Source: Penium margaritaceum (Eukaryota > Streptophyta > Zygnematophyceae > Desmidiales > Peniaceae). Taken from it: DNA of 64,000 bases. The stretch is taken from the NCBI GenBank assembly GCA_023375785.1, contig SZWC01003907.1, positions 56,875 to 120,874 of the forward strand. Direction: 5' to 3'. Positions 21,785 through 34,044 of the stretch are shown here, piece by piece; position 1 is the first letter of the stretch, and each line of letters opens with the position of its first letter. Under the pieces are notes generated by a model, which was not told the DNA's origin, did no database searches, and saw only the letters and a list, made by a program, of their open reading frames with translations. The translations under genes and the position numbers were made by a program.

Positions 21785-22410
21785 AGGAAGCTTCCTAGCA
21801 TTCCTATCACTCACGTGGTGACACAGTTCAGTCAGCTATTACACTAGCAAGCAAGCACGTGCAAGGAACCAGCAAGAGTTGGGCTAGGGAGACGCACAAA
21901 TTCTCATAAGCTCCAATAGCTTAGAAATGCAGAGAGGGATGACAACTGACAAGCACACAGCATAAACACCTGCCGCCGCGCACGGCAGGTGACGGACGCG
22001 ACAGTGTTAGTTTGTCCTAGAACCTGCTCAAAACCACTTTTTTGGCCATAACTCCACGCATAGGCATCCATACACAGCACCGTTTGAACCTAAAGATATA
22101 GAATCTTGAGCCGGACGCTAGGACTGGTCATACGCACAAGTCTAGTATTGATTCGTGGACAGACAATGCAAAACATGCAAATTGGGCTCGAGATCCAGTC
22201 CACCGAGAAACTCTAGCCATTGTAGAAAAACTACAGAGCACCCCTGAAAGTAACCGCGATGTTGTAGCAGCTGTCTAGCAGCTGTTGGTGGCTGGAGCCA
22301 CCACACGTCGGTGCTCCGGCGCCAGCTGGGTTCGCATCAGGGATCTGCACGAGCATGGACACAGCCAAGAGGTCACAGTAAGCTGTAGCAATAGACTGGG
22401 ACAACTCACA
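21785..22410 (-). repeat. LTR-like repeat, copy 1
   Basis: It is collinear with 22518-23126 in the same orientation. Shared landmarks are GGAAGCTTCCT at the left, GGGCTAGG, TCATAAGC, CAATAG, GAACCTAAAGAT, ATCTTGAGCC, GGAGCCACCAC and a GACAACTCACATCA-type word at the right. The sense start (TGTTGA) seen in the second copy is missing here. It contains a perfect 9-bp hairpin CACCTGCCG/CGGCAGGTG at 21967-21991 and GAAGCTTC at 21787. Confidence 0.7.
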
Positions 22411-22517
22411 TCAGAACACTTTCACTAGACAGAAAAGATCAGTTTCTAAATACACATCGTATGTCATGTCTACCCGAGTGAAGTGTTGTGATGTGAGGTA
22501 TAAGTGAGAAAGTACCT

Positions 22518-23126
22518 GGAAGCTTCCTCGTGCTGCTCTTGTTGACGGGGCAACACTATCTAGTCAGCAATTGCACTAGCATAGAGGACAAGTACGGAAG
22601 CAGCAAGGATTGGGCTAGGCAAGACGCTCAGAGTCTCATAAGCGCAATAGTTTCATTGTGCAGAGAGGCCAGCCCAAAACTAATGTTTTGGCCGAAACTT
22701 TGCACACATGTTTCCAAATGGAACACCGTCTGAACCTAAAGATGCAAAATCTTGAGCCAGACGCTATGAGTGGTCCGGCATTGATCAGTGGACACACAAT
22801 AAAAAACATTCAAATCGGGATGAAGAGCCAATCCACCCAAACAACTCTACCGACCGCATAAAATTGTTGAGTACTCCAGCAAGTACTTGGGACGCCGTGG
22901 CAGCTGTCTGGCAGCTTGTAGTGGGTGGAGCCACCACTCGTCGGTGCTCTGGCAAGAGCTGGGTTTTTATGATGGATTTCCACAAGCATGGAAATGACCG
23001 AGAAGTCACATTAAGTTGTACATACAGACGAAGACGACTCACATCACAAGACTCCTCCATGACCCGATGGTACGCATGTCTATACACGCGCATAGCTGAC
23101 ACAAGTACATGTCGAGATGCTCAACA
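22518..23126 (-). repeat. 3' LTR of the following minus-strand copia element (copy 2)
   Basis: In the minus-strand sense it starts TGTTGAGCATC at 23126, directly after the RNase H tail of the element at 23130-27640. It runs to about 22518, where GAAGCTTC lies (22519-22526). It matches the LTR start at 6791 and the direct copy at 21785-22410. Confidence 0.7.
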
Positions 23127-26100
23127 GTCCATAATCATACATCCCACCCTCAGCCACTCTCAGGTAAGGGGCGAAGCCCGGCAGAACGAACGACCACTAT
23201 GAACTGTCCACGCGCTAGTGCCTTGGTGAGGAAGTCCGCCGTCTACATGTTTGTTTGGACCCTGATGATGGAGATCACCTGTCTCTCCACAAGATCATGC
23301 ACAAATTGATGCTCAACATCAATGTGCTTCGTAAGTTTATGAAGCACAGTAGATTTATCAGAAATTGCATTAACACTTTGGCTACCACAACAAAAAATGA
23401 TGCAAGGCACAGACCAACACAACTCACAAAACAGATGATAGCCACACCGCCTCGGCAGCCCCAGCCCCCAACGCAACATGCTCAACTTTTGATGAGCTAC
23501 GTGTAATGGAGACCTTCTTGCCGCTGCCCCACAACACAGAGGGTGCCACTCAGCAGGAACACATAGCTTGTCTGACTGTGCCCATCAGGGCTCCACACCT
23601 AGTCACAATGTGTGTAGCCGTCGACTACCACCACTCGCACAGCCGCGCAAAGGGCTCTCATCCAAGGACATTGCAAAAATGTGCAAGGAGCTTGACGCTA
23701 AAGGTAATGTCGGGTTGTGTGGTAGTGGCCAGTTAGATCAAAGAGCCACTGAGGTGCAAGTACAGGGTAATGTCCACTGTCTCCCCCAGCTGTGATGGAT
23801 CATGCACGTTTAAAGCATCCTGTTCATCAGGTGTGATAGGGGTGGAGGATGTGAGAACTAGACAAAGGAGGTCAGAAAAATGCTCTGGTACAATGCGAGC
23901 ATAACGTGCCTGATGCACCAAGAGTACGATCACGTAGAATCTCCATCCCCAGAAACTCAATTGGAAGAGAAAGGTCCTTCATCTTATTGGTGGCCTAAGG
24001 GGCTGCCTTGGCGTCTTCATGGCCTCCATAGAAGGAGAAATAATCAAGAGTTCTTTCACGCAGACCAGAATGGTGGTGAAGCTCTCATCTGTCCGTCTAA
24101 GAGAGAGGGATGGGTCAGTATCACTCTGCACATAACCAGCATGTGTCAGTGGCCGGTGATCTCCTAGTTCCAGCACCTGGATGACTGTTTCAAACCGTTC
24201 AAGGCATTGTGCAAGTGCCCAAACTTTTCATGGACCTCAGAACCAGGTGGTTGGACCATGTAAATCTTCTCCTCTAAGATGCCACGAAGGAACCTGTTGT
24301 TCAAATCCATCTGTTGTATTACCCAGTCATGGTGAGCGATAACCCCAAATAGAGCTTGAGCGGTAGTTATGCAGCCAACGGGTGCAAATGCGTCAGTGAA
24401 TTCCACATCCTCAACCTATGAGAATCCTCTGGCCATCAAGTGAGCCTTGCAGTAATCCAGTGTACCATCAGGCTTCACCTTCTTGTGGAAGACCGATTTT
24501 GCCTGAACAGCCTTCTGCCCGGGCAAGAAGTCGAGAAGCTCATAGACACCGTGATCACAGATGGCTCTGAGATCATCTTTATAAGCAGCAGGCCACAACT
24601 CTACATGGTGAGTCCCAAAGAGGAGAGCATTTCGAGACTTGTAAATGCGATGTTGAGCTGGGTTTTAAAAGCACCAAGCCTTTGACCTCAAAGAGATGTC
24701 GAAGAAAGCACATATGTTACCCTGAGATGCGACATTAGATCTTTGCTGGTCCTTGGTGTACGAGACGTAGGCAAGGGATCCCCAAACACGAGCAACATGG
24801 AGATCAACCTGATGGCCAAACCATAGCTTGTATGATACATGGTCTAGAAGAGGACCATGCGGCAGGCAGTTCCAGACCCACGTCATGTAGGAGGAGCTCT
24901 AAAATTCACAGGACTCCGGAAGACCGTGTTTAGAGTGCATGGTGTGGACCTCATCCTCTATGATGCGGTTCAAACGCTCAGATGTACTATTCTACTATGG
25001 TGTAACGGGAGCAAAGAGCTGGTGAAAGACACCGTGCTCAGTAAAGTAGGCATCTATCTTGTCTAAGAACTCGCCAACACAATCCGAGCAGAACATGTGA
25101 AGGGTGTGATGAGACTAGCACTCAGTCCTCACTAGACATAGGTGGACTGCAAGGGCGGCATTGCTCTTGTGGTAGAGGTTGTAGACCCACTGCATCCGGG
25201 TGAAGTCATCTGTCAGGGTGAGCACATAACAACCCCGATCTGAGAGGAACTCGGCTAGGAGAGGACCGAGGAGATCCGTTTGGACTCCAACGGGCATCGT
25301 GCCCATTAAGTGGAGTCAGGGTAAGTGCAATAATGCATCTTACCCTGAGCACAAAAAAGGCAATCGGTCTTGGACGACTTCTCAAAGGAAGCCGCGTTAA
25401 GACTCAGGAAAGGTTATGTCCAAATGAGCTTGGACATCATGTCTAATCTCACGAGACAGAGGCGGAGGTACAACAAGCATTGGTGAGGAGGCAAGTGAAC
25501 AGCTGCCACAAATACGCACACTGAAGAAGACAAGGAAGGAGGCACAGTGGGAGGACAACATCATGAGTATCACAGATGGAAACAGTGGCAACATTAGTAG
25601 AGTGATCAACAAAGAGATCCATCCGAGTGCAGGTACAAATAGACAACAGGCTGAGCAGTACAGCAGAAACGTAGAGCATGTCAGTGATGTATAGGGGGCC
25701 AGACAAACCATCAAGGTGCACAGCCCCAACACCGTGGAGTGGCAAAGACTGACCGGATACTGTGCAAACAGATTGAACACACCCAACAGGACCAAGGGAA
25801 ATGAAGTCAGTGCAACGACAGGTCATGTGGTGAGTGGCACCGGAGTCAATGATCCAGGTACCACTCACCTCACGACCCATCGTCAACACCAAGCAACAGG
25901 TCACAGAACAATCTGGAGATGCAGGATGCTCTATAGGGACGACAGAGTCATGGCGGAAAACACGAATCTTTTACTCGTCAAACTACTTGATATAGTAAGG
26001 CTCAAAGTCATTACACACTGTGAAGGCTCCCCCACACGCATCATCATGGGCCAAAATTGCAACCGTACAAGCAGACTATGGACTACACAACTGTGTCAAT

Positions 26101-27640
26101 ACACTCATAGCTCCCTGTGTATGGAGTACCAGAAGACGACAAAGCTTTGTGATGACGCGGTCACCAGGGTCTTCGGCATCCGCATAACCAGAGGGAGGTG
26201 AGGGTCAGCTGGCATTATGGTCCCGCGGCCAGTCAGGATGGCACTGGTGGCAATGGTCCGTTGGGTATGTGCAACCTGAAGGCATTGCATGATTCGCGTC
26301 TAGTAGACGGTCTGTGCACAGTCCGTGTAGCAATATGTGTTCACATAGTTGTAGTAATGGACTGAACATCCACTCCCACCACCAAACTATTGTGGATGTT
26401 GCTGCTGCCGCTGCTGCTACTCCTTACCATAGCTTTATATGCCCTTCTTTTACTACGTAGCAACGGCCACATCCTGGGAGGAGGATGACAGAGAAGAGGG
26501 TGAGAACGAGGTAATGGGGAGGTTTCATTGGTGAGGCGGTCGTCATGGCAACAAGTAGACTCGCCTAATGGGCCTTGGCAGCCTCACATGCAACCGTCAG
26601 CTGCAGGTAGTACTGATAGACCAAAGGGAGGAGCTCCAAGGAGGCCGACAGCTAGGTGACAATCGCCTGGTTGATGTATGTGAGCATGTCACAGCTGGGA
26701 GCCGCGGACGGTGTTGAGGCGAGTGTAGATATGCATGGCTTGTCGTCATTAGGCTGCTGCCGGCTCAAAGGGATCCTGCTGAAGGGAGCCGAACTTTTGG
26801 AGAAGCACCTTCATCGTTGCATGGATCTTGGCTACCAGCAGGATCAGGAAAAATTCCCAGCCACGGCAAAGGTCCGCTCTAGTGCCTGTACCAAGTGCGC
26901 CTTGGAACGGGTGGAAGTCAACAACGTCCTAGGGCATGGTGTAGAGCAAACCACACATGGCTCTTGTCACAACCTGCTCCTTGCGGGGGTCGGCCGTCTG
27001 ATATTGGTTCAAGTAATATGGCCAAATGTACTCTACATTAGCCTAGACCTTGAGGATCTCCCAGGCGTCGAATCCAACATTACTATCATAGCGTGGTGGT
27101 GGGGTCTCAAAGTCCTTTGGCAGCCCATCCGTGGGAAGGGTGACCCCAGGGGCATGCTCGAGTGTATGGAAAATTATAATCCCACCAAAGGACACGCCAG
27201 GAGAGCATTGCTATGAGATTGAAGGCGTGGACAACCTAGAATCTCGTGCCGGATTAGTTTGTTGACCCAACTGGAGACGGCTCATCCCCTCGACAAACTC
27301 TCGCCGTCAGAAGCTAGAAGCATGGCGAACGGGCACTACAGGGCCTCGTAACTACTACAGTCGGCCATCGCTATCATCACTACTACTGTTGTCTCATGTC
27401 AGTGGCTACTATTGCATTCCTTCCTACTACATGCCGTTCTGCTGAACATCCGGCTGTGGTGCTCTGGCTATAGCTGGAAAACACTGCTGTATCCTTTGTA
27501 GCATGGTGAGAATCTCCTCAAGGGTGGCCCCTTGCGCCGCCTGCTACTGGTGGATGTCCTCCTGCACTTGAAGTGTTAGACCTTGTCTAGCTGGAGGAGT
27601 TGGTGGACGTGACCTTGTACGTGCGTTGCAATTGCTCACT
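23127..27640 (-). mobile_element. Ty1/copia element, minus strand, gag to RNase H (fossil)
   Basis: In sense order, gag covers about 27640-26105 and protease shows WIIDSGATHHMT near 25870, followed by the LPLHGVGAVHL block. Integrase covers about 25330-24665, with TDDFTRMQWVYNL near 25200 and HVSYKLWFGH near 24830. RT covers about 24600-23750 (FHKKVKPDGTLDYCKAHLMARG near 24450, the VIQQMDLNNRFL box near 24310, LHNALNGLKQSSRCWN near 24180). RNase H shows KHIDVEHQFVHDLVERQVIS near 23290. Its 3' LTR is 22518-23126. The 5' LTR is not found; the copy runs into the single-N junction at 27923. Many breaks; old. Confidence 0.85.
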
Positions 27641-28210
27641 AATGTATCTGGCCACGATCACCCTTCAGACATTGCCGCTGCCGTCAACTTGATTCTACAG
27701 TTCTCCTAGTACCCCCCAGCATGGGCCCTACATGTTGTTGTGCGAGTGGTGGGCTGCGTAGTCTCCATGCCGTACTCGGACTCTGCTTTTGTGGCGGTGC
27801 TCGGTGGCTACCAATGGCTACACGGACAGTGACAAGGCCTGGAGCCCTGATGGGCAGAGTCAGACCGGTTACGTTTTCCTGTTGATACGGCTCATGAAAC
27901 AGACACTATAGCCACACTGCCTNTCACTAATGTATCTGGCCACGATCACCCTTCAGACATTGCCGCTGCCGTCAACTTGATTCTACAGTTCTCCTAGTAC
28001 CCCCCAGCATGGGCCCTACATGTTGTTGTGCGAGTGGTGGGCTGCGTAGTCTCCATGCCGTACTCGGACTCTGCTTTTGTGGCGGTGCTCGGTGGCTACC
28101 AATGGCTACACGGACAGTGACAAGGCCTGGAGCCCTGATGGGCAGAGTCAGACCGGTTACGTTTTCCTGTTGATACGGCTCATGAAACAGACACTATAGC
28201 CACACTGCCT
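27636..28210. other. Exact 287-bp duplication around a single N
   Basis: 27636-27922 and 27924-28210 are identical by eye and are separated only by the N at 27923. The sequence contains a copia RNase H motif in plus orientation (GYTDSD near 27810, then the TGYVFL box). This pattern is what results when two contig ends that overlap are joined by a one-base gap instead of being merged. Confidence 0.9.
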
Positions 28211-29740
28211 CAGCAGCCCCATCCTCAAGAACAACATACTCAGCCTCTGATGAGCTACGTGTAATTCAAACATGCTTTCTACTACGCCACAACAAAACTT
28301 AACCACCCACCAGGAACACGTAGCCTGTCCGGCTATGTCCATCAAGACTCAAGGCCTAGTCACTCTCTGTGACTAGGCCTGGACAAAGCGTAACCACCCA
28401 CCATTATCTACCACAAAACATTATCGTCAAAATCAGAGTCCAAGGTATAGTATGGAAGTTACACACGCACAACCACATGAAGGGCTCTTGCCTGAGGACA
28501 CTACAAGAATTCTGCAAGGATTTTGATGCCAATGGCTATGTTGAGTTCTATTGTCATGGCAGAGTATATCACTGAACTAATGGGGTGCAAGTACGAAGTT
28601 ACGTCCATTGTCTCCCTCTGCTTTCATGAATATCCACCTTAAGGGCATCATGTCCGCCAAGTGTGAAAGGGGTAGAGGCTATGAGAAATGAACCAAGGAG
28701 GTCAGCAAACTAATCCCCTACAATGCGGGCATAACATGCCCGATGCAGCAAGAGTATCCGTCCAGACGATCAAGTACGATCTCCATTCCGAGGAACACAG
28801 CTAGAGGACCAAGGTCCTTTTTCATGGAGGCGGCCTAAAAGAATTCCTTGGCTTCCTTTATGGCATCCATTGAAGGCGACACAATCAGGAGGACATCCAC
28901 ATAGACCAGGCTTGCAGTAAAACTACCAATTGTCCGTCTGAGACAGAGGGATGGATAGGAATCACTCTGCATGTGGCCGGCACGTGTCAGTGTGCAAGTG
29001 ATCTCCAAATTCTAGCACTCAAGTGACTACTTCGGGCCATACAAGGCCTTACACAAGGGCTAGACCATGTTACTAACCTCAAAGCCTAGTGGATAGACCA
29101 TATAGATCTCCTCCTCTAGAGTGTCATTGAGGAAAAAATCATTCATATCCATCTGGTGCAAGTCCCAATCATGATGAGTAACAATTTCAAACAAAGCGTG
29201 AGCGGTAGTCATATGGCCAAGTGTAAACCTGTGAGTGAAATCCGCACCGTCAACCTATGAAAAGCCCTTGGCCATCAAGCGGACCTTGTAGCCATCCAAT
29301 GAGTGGTTAGCTTTCATCTTCTTGCAAAAGACCCACTTGGCCTACATGGCCTTCTGCCTAGACGGAAGGTTGACAGGCCTATAGATACCATACTAGTGGG
29401 TGTCCCTAAGTTCATCCTCACAAGAAGCACGTCACACCTATGTGTCCTTAGCCAAAAGCTCCTCTTTGAATGTGCCTAGATCACACGGCATCTAGAGAGA
29501 GCTTAGGGTGGTGAGAATGCAAGCCTCCGGACTACGCCTATGTAGGACAATGTTGTTTGCTATCTCGCAAGCGATCGAACTCATAGGAGTCCGAATCGTG
29601 GCCTACGGATATGCTGGAAGCACCTTAATGTAGTCTGCCTGGACACTTAGTCTAAGGACCTTTGTACCTGGGTCACCACTCTTAACACTGGGAGTTGGGC
29701 GTCTACTATAGTGATCTTTGATTTCACCCTTTTCATTTTT
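28211..29740 (-). mobile_element. Ty1/copia RT-RNase H fragment, minus strand (fossil)
   Basis: On the minus strand, RNase H sequence is visible near 28210-28345 (the GYVFL box, then the SSEAEYVVL-type block). RT-type sequence follows from about 29350 down to 28600, closely following the arrangement in the element at 23127-27640. Downstream in plus coordinates the match fades near 29740, about 190 bp before the LTR at 29928. No LTR of its own was seen. Heavily broken. Confidence 0.65.
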
Positions 29741-29927
29741 GGTATTTAAGGAAATCCCTTGTTTTTTTCATGGCTTTGGGCGAAGAAATTATTTAGGTGG
29801 TTCTTTGCTTTTATCCAACAAAAATGTATGATCCTTAATTTTGCCAACAAACTGTGATCAAGTCTCCCAGATTTTTCCAATGTCCACAGTGGACGGTACA
29901 CCTGGGACCACGGAATCAAGAGAAGTC

Positions 29928-30651
29928 TCTTGACATGGTGTGCCCCTTGTCATCAGTGCCGTTGATCTTACTCCCTGGTTCGACCACTGAGGAGTGGTCA
30001 AACACCTGGTCTGACTTCAGATTTGAATTCCTTGAATTCTTCCATGCAAGATCGAGCTTTGAATTGCTCGATTTGAGTGATTATTCAGAAAGTTAGCCTA
30101 GCCCGAAAATCGGGTGTTGGGTGGGTGGAATCTGGTACCCGCCATGGGTGGCGGGATATTCCACCGCCAGGGATCCGAGTTCATTCCTAATGGCCTCCAA
30201 ATGCACCAAGGGCATGAATGAGGTGACCATAAGGAACTCCTTGACCAGGATAAACTTCTCCTTGACTTCTAGGCGAGGAAAGGCACTTCCACGGGTCATC
30301 GTCGAAGCGCCTCCCGTTGCCTAGACTGCGAGGCCAGGTGGGTGGCTCCACCAAGGGTTACTTCGACGGCCGTAGCAGGGGCTCTACTGCTCCATTTTGG
30401 ACGTGCTTGGATGCGTTGGAAAGCTTAGATCACAAGCTATAAGGATCTGATATAATTTTTCTATTCTAAATGACAAAAACGTGTTTCGATTCAGATCTAC
30501 TGAATGTGACGTGTTCTGCCCACTCATATCCGTGATCCTTGTGCTCCACACTCTTCACCATTAGTGTCCATTGGCTGCCCAAACATTGGTAGTGGGCTTC
30601 AGCAAGATCTAGGCATCGTTGAGGGTGCCTCCACACCCACTACAGCCAACA
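29928..30651 (+). repeat. 5' LTR of the 29928-36201 copia element
   Basis: 724 bp, starting TCTTGACATGG and ending GCCAACA. It is the same length as the 3' LTR and collinear with it throughout. The flanking AAGTC at 29923-29927 compares with TAGTC after the 3' LTR, so a 5-bp target duplication with one change is possible. Confidence 0.88.
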
Positions 30652-31514
30652 ATGGGTTATTGACCCACGTGCCTAGACGGACTATAGCTCTTCAAGTTTC
30701 ACGCTACCACCGCGCGCCATGGCAACGACTGAGCAGGAGAGCATCGGCGCCGTCTCCAAGATTGATGGAAATGGCTTCCCCCTGTGGAGGTGGCATTTTC
30801 AGGTCTACCTTGATGACAAGGGCCTGATTGAGCTGGTCAACAGTGAAGAGACCGCGCCTCCGGATACCGCGACGCCGGAGGAAGTGGACAAGTACAAGAA
30901 GCGCAAGAAGAAGGCGCTTGCATTGTTGGTGTTAGCGCTAGCTCCGCCGCAGCGGACACTGATTCAAGGATGCACGGAGGCCTCGAAGAAACTCTGCACC
31001 ATCTATCAGTCCACCAACCTTGCTAACCTGCTCTTCATCTGCAAGAGGCTCGTCACCCTCCGAGCCAACGAAGGCGACGACATCATGGAGATCCTGCAAC
31101 AGATTGAGTCCCTCACTGCCGAGTGCGTAGCCCCTAGATGGAAGGTTGACCTTCGACTGCAAGCCATGATCCTCCTTTTGGCCTTGTCGGACAGTTGGAG
31201 TCCGATGATTACCGTCATAGGCGGCTGGTCCGCCGATGAGCTGAAGTACCCGAAGGTGGCTGAGTACGTCCACAGCGAATGGATGAGGCGTGGTGGGAGA
31301 GAGAGCGGGGCAACATCAAATTCCGCCTATGCCGTCCGCCCTCAAAGTGGAGGGGAAGGCAAGAAGGGGACGGGTGCTAACCAGGGCACCAAGAAATGTG
31401 ACATCAAGGGGTACTGCTACAATTGTGGCAAACAGGGCCACTACGCATGCGATTGCCCCAACAAGAAGTCGGACCAGCCCAGGAAGGGCGGGAAGAAGGA
31501 CACCCAAGCCATGA

Positions 31515-32129
31515 TGGCCAGGGAATGTACTGACTTGACAGATCCGGAAGTCACGGTGATTGACTCCGGATCAGGCCGCCACACACAATGCAACCGGGCG
31601 GCATTCGTCACCTACGGCGCCACCGAGCGGCGCATGACAGTGGCCAACGGCAAAACAGAGTTGGCCGCGGGCGAAGGCAATGTTCGCATCGACTCTGTGG
31701 TGAACGGGAAATTCATTCCGTGCACCATTTACAACGTGCTCCACATGCCCAACTTTGGGGCAAATCTGCTGTCAGTGAGCCGCCTTACCGACAAGGGGCT
31801 CGAGGTACTCTTCAACAAGAANTGGCTAGGGAATGTACTGACTTGACAGATCCGGAGGTCACGGTGATCGACTCCGGATCAGGCCGCCACACACAATGCA
31901 ACCGGGCGGCATTCGTCACCTACGGCGCCACCGAGCGGCGCATGACAGTGGCCAACGGCAAAACAGAGTTGGCCGCGGGCGAAGGCAATGTTCGCATCGA
32001 CTCTGTGGTGAACGGGAAATTCATTCCGTGCACCATTTACAACGTGCTCCACATGCCCAACTTTGGGGCAAATCTGTTGTTAGTGAGCCGCCTTACCGAC
32101 AAGGGGCACGAGGTACTCTTCAGCAAGAA
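31515..32129. other. 307-bp near-exact duplication around the N at 31822
   Basis: 31515-31821 is repeated at 31823-32129 with only about six or seven differences. The duplicated stretch is the gag-protease boundary of the copia element. The single N at the join suggests unmerged overlapping contig ends, possibly from two alleles or two close copies. Confidence 0.88.
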
Positions 32130-33519
32130 GGAGGCCATCATCCGGAAGGAGGAGGATGGCAAGGTGATTACATGTCGCAAGAGGGAGGAGGACCTATACC
32201 TTCTTCATACCAAGGTTCTTGCCGATGCAGTGAGGACTGATGCCGTTAACCTCGTGACGAAGGATGAAGGAAATCTGGACCTATGGCACCGCCGCCTATA
32301 TCACATTGCTCCCTCAACTGTGAGGGACATGGCAAAGAAGAAAGTGGTACGGGGTCTTAAGGTCAAGAGCCTGGATGCAGCCAAGAATGCCGTGTGCGAG
32401 CCATGCGTGGTGAGAAAGGCGACACGGCAGCCGTTTGATGGCAAAGAGACGCGTGCATTGGCGAAGTTGGAGGTGGTGCACACAGATGTGTGTGGACCGT
32501 TTGAGCCCTCCATTGGTGGGGCGCGCTACTTCGTCACCTTCATCGACGACCACAGCCGCAAGCTCTACCTCTACATCATCAAGAGGAAGAGCGATGTCTT
32601 GTTGTGCATGCAGGAATTTGTGGCGGCTGTGGAGCGGCAAACAGAGTTGAAGGTGAAGGCATTCCGGAGCGACAACGGTGGCGAGTACGAGGGCTGCTCG
32701 GCATGGATGAAGAGCAACGGGACCGCGTGGCAGAAAACTATGCCACACTCTCTGCAGCAGAATGGCGTCACCAAGAGGGCAAACCACACCATCCTCATCA
32801 TGGTCGGGCCCATGTTGAGCGATGCCGGCCTCGCGCAGCGGTATTGGGACGAGGCGGCACGGAAAGCGGCGTACATCATGAACCTGACTCCGACAAAGCC
32901 GCTAAAGGACGCGGAGTCCAAGGTGTGGAAGACGCCACAAGAAATGTGGAGCGGGAGGAAGCGAACTGTGGCACACCTCCGTACTTTTGGTTGTGTTGCA
33001 CATGCTGTTGTGCAAGCACGGGAGGGGCAGGGCAAGCTAGACCCGCGGACTCGCCGATGCATCTTCGTCGGGTACGAGAGCGGGAACAAGGCATACCGGC
33101 TCTTCGACCCGCGGAGGCAGCAGATCGTGAAGATTCACGACGTCACGTTTGACGAGGTAATTCGTTGGACGGACAAGGACGCAGGTCTCTCCAAGTGGGG
33201 GGAGTGGCTGCCACTCCTCGAAGGGGAGACACCGGAGGACGCAAAAGAGGGTGACGTCCCATCGGCTCCAGCCCGTGAGAACCATCCGGTCGATGTTGGA
33301 GTAGCTGATTTGCATGCAACCGGGTCGGACAATGAGTCAAAAGTGCCGGTAGCAGTGGAGCTCAACAAGGAGGCGGGGAGTGAGCCCCCATCTCTACGGT
33401 CCCCGAGAGAGGGGGAGCAGGCCAGTGGTGCGAGTGGCGCTGCGAGAGGGTAGCAGCAGCAGCAGCAGCAGCAGTATCAACCTCAACAGCAGCAGCCCCG
33501 GAGAAGTAGACGCGCAAGG

Positions 33520-34044
33520 AGGACAGCAAAACGGTATGATGCCGCGCAAGGCACCTGGACTAGGTTTGCTCGAGCGTTCTTTGCGCAAGAGGAGCCCGAG
33601 ACCGTCAAGGAGGCATTGCAGCAGAAGGATGTGGCTGAGTGGGAGGGAGCCATAAAATCTGAGCTCGCCTCCCACGAAGAGAACGGTACTTGGCAGCTGA
33701 TTGATAGGCTGGAGGGCGCGAAGATAATCGGCTCCAAGTGGATCTTCAAGAAGAAGGTCACCAAGGAAAGGAAGGTGGAGCNAGGACGGCAAAACGGTAC
33801 GATGCCGCGCAGGGCACCTGGACTGGGTTTGCTCGAGCGTTCTTTGCGCAAGAGGAGCCCGAGACCGTCAAGGAGGCATTGCAGCAGAAGGATGTGGCTG
33901 AGTGGGAGGGAGCCATAAAATCTGAGCTCGCCTCCCACGAAGAGAACGGTACTTGGCAGCTGATTGATAGGCTGGAGGGCGCGAAGATAATCGGCTCCAA
34001 GTGGATCTTCAAGAAGAAGGTCACCAAGGAAAGGAAGGTGGAGC
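33520..34044. other. 262-bp near-exact duplication around the N at 33782
   Basis: 33520-33781 is repeated at 33783-34044 with only a few differences. The stretch is the beginning of the RT domain. Same pattern as the joins at 27923 and 31822. Confidence 0.88.
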
